The translations under genes and the position numbers were made by a program. Shown in pieces: positions 62,659 to 64,000 of a stretch of 64,000 nucleotides of DNA. Position 1 is the stretch's first letter, and every line of letters begins with the position of its first letter. Source of the DNA: Acidimicrobiales bacterium (GTDB lineage Bacteria; Actinomycetota; Acidimicrobiia; Acidimicrobiales; JAUJNH01); the NCBI GenBank assembly GCA_030448245.1, contig JAUJNH010000001.1, positions 62,001 to 126,000 on the forward strand, given 5' to 3'. The notes beneath the pieces are model-generated. The model did no database searches. It saw only the letters and a list, made by a program, of their open reading frames with translations, and was not told the origin of the DNA.

Positions 62659-63105
62659 GTGATCCGCTCCGACCGGCGGATCACCTTTGGCGTGCCACCG
62701 GCCGAGGTGTGGGAGGCCCTGACCCGGACCGGCATGTACACCACCTGGTGGCCGTGGCTGCGCCGCCTCGATGCGGTGGGGCTGGTGGCGGGAGACGTCT
62801 GGGCCTGTCACGTCCAGCCCCCGCTGCCGTACTCGCTCCGGTTCACCATCACCCTCGACGAGGTGGTCGCGGGCCGGTCGGTGCGGGCCACGGTGGCCGG
62901 CGAGATCGTCGGGTCGGCCTTCGTCGAGCTGTGCGCCGCGGGCGGCGCGACCACCGTCGTCCACTTCGTGTCGGACCTGGCCCCCGCGGCCGGCATGCTC
63001 CGTGCGTTCGCCGCCGTTGCTCGCCCGCTGGTCACCTGGGGGCACGACTGGGTCATCGACCAGGGCATCGGCCAGTTCCGCGCCGGGGCGCTGGGGGCGC
63101 CGTAG
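62659..63105 (+). CDS. SRPBCC (polyketide cyclase-like) family protein
   Basis: A 148-residue protein from GTG 62659. It has the START/SRPBCC layout: ITFGVPPAEVWEALTRTGMY at the N-terminus, WWPWLRRLDAVG, a beta sheet (YSLRFTITLDEVVAG), and a long C-terminal helix. It binds a hydrophobic ligand; which one is unknown. It lies between mutM and smc. Confidence 0.78.
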   Translation: MIRSDRRITFGVPPAEVWEALTRTGMYTTWWPWLRRLDAVGLVAGDVWACHVQPPLPYSLRFTITLDEVVAGRSVRATVAGEIVGSAFVELCAAGGATTVVHFVSDLAPAAGMLRAFAAVARPLVTWGHDWVIDQGIGQFRAGALGAP

Positions 63106-63118
63106 CCTGCGGGTCGGG

Positions 63119-64000
63119 ATGCACCTCCGACAGCTGACCCTGAAGGGGTTCAAGTCCTTCGCCGACCCGGTCACGCTCGACCTCGAGCCCGGGGTCTGCG
63201 TGGTGGTCGGGCCGAACGGGTCGGGCAAGTCGAACATCGTCGACGCCGTCGCCTGGGTGCTGGGCAGCCAGTCGCCCAAGAGCGTGCGCAGCGCCAAGAT
63301 GGACGACGTCATCTTCGCCGGCACGGCCAGCCGCCAGCAGCTGGGCCGGGCCGAGGTCACCCTCACCATCGACAACTCCGACGGGCGCCTGGCCATCGAC
63401 CTGACCGAGGTGACCGTCACCCGGCGGCTGTACCGCAGCGGCGACAGCGAGTACGAGATCAACGGCGCCCCCTGCCGCCTCCTCGACGTGCAGGAGCTCC
63501 TGTCCGACTCGGGCGTCGGCCGCACCCAGCACGTGATCGTCAACCAGGGCCAGCTGGACGGCGTGCTCAACGCCCGCCCCGAGGAGCGCCGCAGCATCAT
63601 CGAGGAGGCGGCAGGAGTGCTGAAGCACCGCCGGCGCCGGGAAAAGGCGATGCGGCGCCTCGAGACCACCGAGGCCGACCAGCAGCGGGCCCAGGACCTG
63701 GTGCGAGAGGTGCGGCGCCAGCTGGGCCCGCTCCGGCGGCAGGCGGACGCAGCCCGCCGGCGAGACGGCGTGGTGGCCGAGCTGCACGCCCTGCGCACCT
63801 ACCTGTCGGGCCAGGAGCTGATCGCCCTGCGCCAGCGCCTGGTCGCCGCCGGCCACGCCAGGGCCGACCTGGCCCGGGCGGAGGCCGAGCTCAACCTGGC
63901 GCTGTCTGTCCTGGACGCCGAGGTGGACGAGGCCGAGGCCGAGGTGTCGGGCGTGGCCGCCGTCGCCGGGTCCGAGGACCTGTCCGACGACCTCACCCGG
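63119..64000 (+). CDS. smc: Chromosome segregation ATPase SMC (5' part; cut by window)
   Basis: The frame starts at ATG 63119 and runs off the right edge with 294 codons of about 1150. MHLRQLTLKGFKSFADPVTL, the Walker A VVVGPNGSGKSNIVDAV, the Q-loop-containing VGRTQHVIVNQGQLDGVLN, and the beginning of the coiled coil (from about residue 160) are present. SMC organises and segregates the chromosome. It follows the rnc-mutM group, as in other Actinobacteria. Confidence 0.96.
   Translation, partial: MHLRQLTLKGFKSFADPVTLDLEPGVCVVVGPNGSGKSNIVDAVAWVLGSQSPKSVRSAKMDDVIFAGTASRQQLGRAEVTLTIDNSDGRLAIDLTEVTVTRRLYRSGDSEYEINGAPCRLLDVQELLSDSGVGRTQHVIVNQGQLDGVLNARPEERRSIIEEAAGVLKHRRRREKAMRRLETTEADQQRAQDLVREVRRQLGPLRRQADAARRRDGVVAELHALRTYLSGQELIALRQRLVAAGHARADLARAEAELNLALSVLDAEVDEAEAEVSGVAAVAGSEDLSDDLTR

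Noticed and set aside
1-64000. CRISPR array, rRNA or tRNA genes
   Set aside because: No regularly spaced direct repeats of CRISPR size and no recognisable rRNA or tRNA sequence were seen; a covariance-model search would be the decisive test.

Overview
The window is about 64 kb of very GC-rich DNA (roughly 70% or more by eye). Codon third positions are strongly G/C, so nearly every real gene casts long open shadows in other frames. GTG starts are common, many genes overlap by 1-8 bases, and there is a WhiB-family Fe-S protein, a class F-type sortase and a GTP-type PEP carboxykinase. Together these point to an actinobacterium, most likely an Acidimicrobiia-like lineage; that placement is inference. 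Both ends are cut inside genes: an FAD oxidoreductase on the left and smc on the right.

Left part (1-17 kb) is chromosomal metabolism and repair: an FAD-dependent desaturase-like enzyme, malQ, a LigC-type ATP-dependent DNA ligase, a stub of a membrane glycosyltransferase, an ABC1/AarF kinase-like protein, a DoxX-like membrane protein, and a LigD-type 3'-phosphoesterase fused to a ligase domain that lacks its catalytic lysine. Then come an SDR dehydrogenase, a geranylgeranyl-reductase-like flavoprotein with a TIGR01777 epimerase, a VanW protein, a single-domain response regulator, pckG, a cold-shock-like protein, thiL and thiD.

From 17 to 31 kb lies a SWIM-zinc-finger / DUF5691 / MoxR AAA ATPase / DUF5682 / VWA gene set. 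It is split in two by an oppositely oriented block holding an OmpR-type response regulator, a PAS-PAS histidine kinase and a large secreted RCC1/RTX mosaic protein. Next to the MoxR gene is a frameshifted remnant of another Ig/cadherin-like repeat protein. A 27-residue membrane peptide and rpmB follow.

The conserved order rpmB - DhaL/FakA-like protein - recG - rsmD - coaD - DUF177 - rpmF - plsX - acpP - rnc - mutM - smc is present, but about 22 kb sits between recG and rsmD, which are usually adjacent. The inserted segment begins directly after recG with a tyrosine integrase. It is bracketed by an exact 16-bp direct repeat (34965-34980 and 54404-54419) and by a second copy of the last 24 bp of recG (54459-54482). 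It carries an integrase, HTH regulator, excisionase-like protein, primase-polymerase, a frameshifted DUF3987-like ATPase, a WhiB-like factor, a decayed defence-like segment (DUF1524 HNH nuclease lacking its N-terminus, frameshifted winged-helix protein, relic integrase), then a DUF4331 - sortase - TPR cargo cluster, a nickel/cobalt exporter-like protein and a penicillin-binding protein. Between the right repeat and rsmD are a nitroreductase, a small membrane protein, a cyclic-nucleotide-binding-domain protein, a zinc-ribbon protein and a thioesterase.

The right end (57.3-64 kb) is housekeeping: 16S rRNA methylation, CoA synthesis, ribosomal protein L32, fatty acid and phospholipid initiation, RNase III (probably with a CTG start), formamidopyrimidine DNA glycosylase, and SMC.
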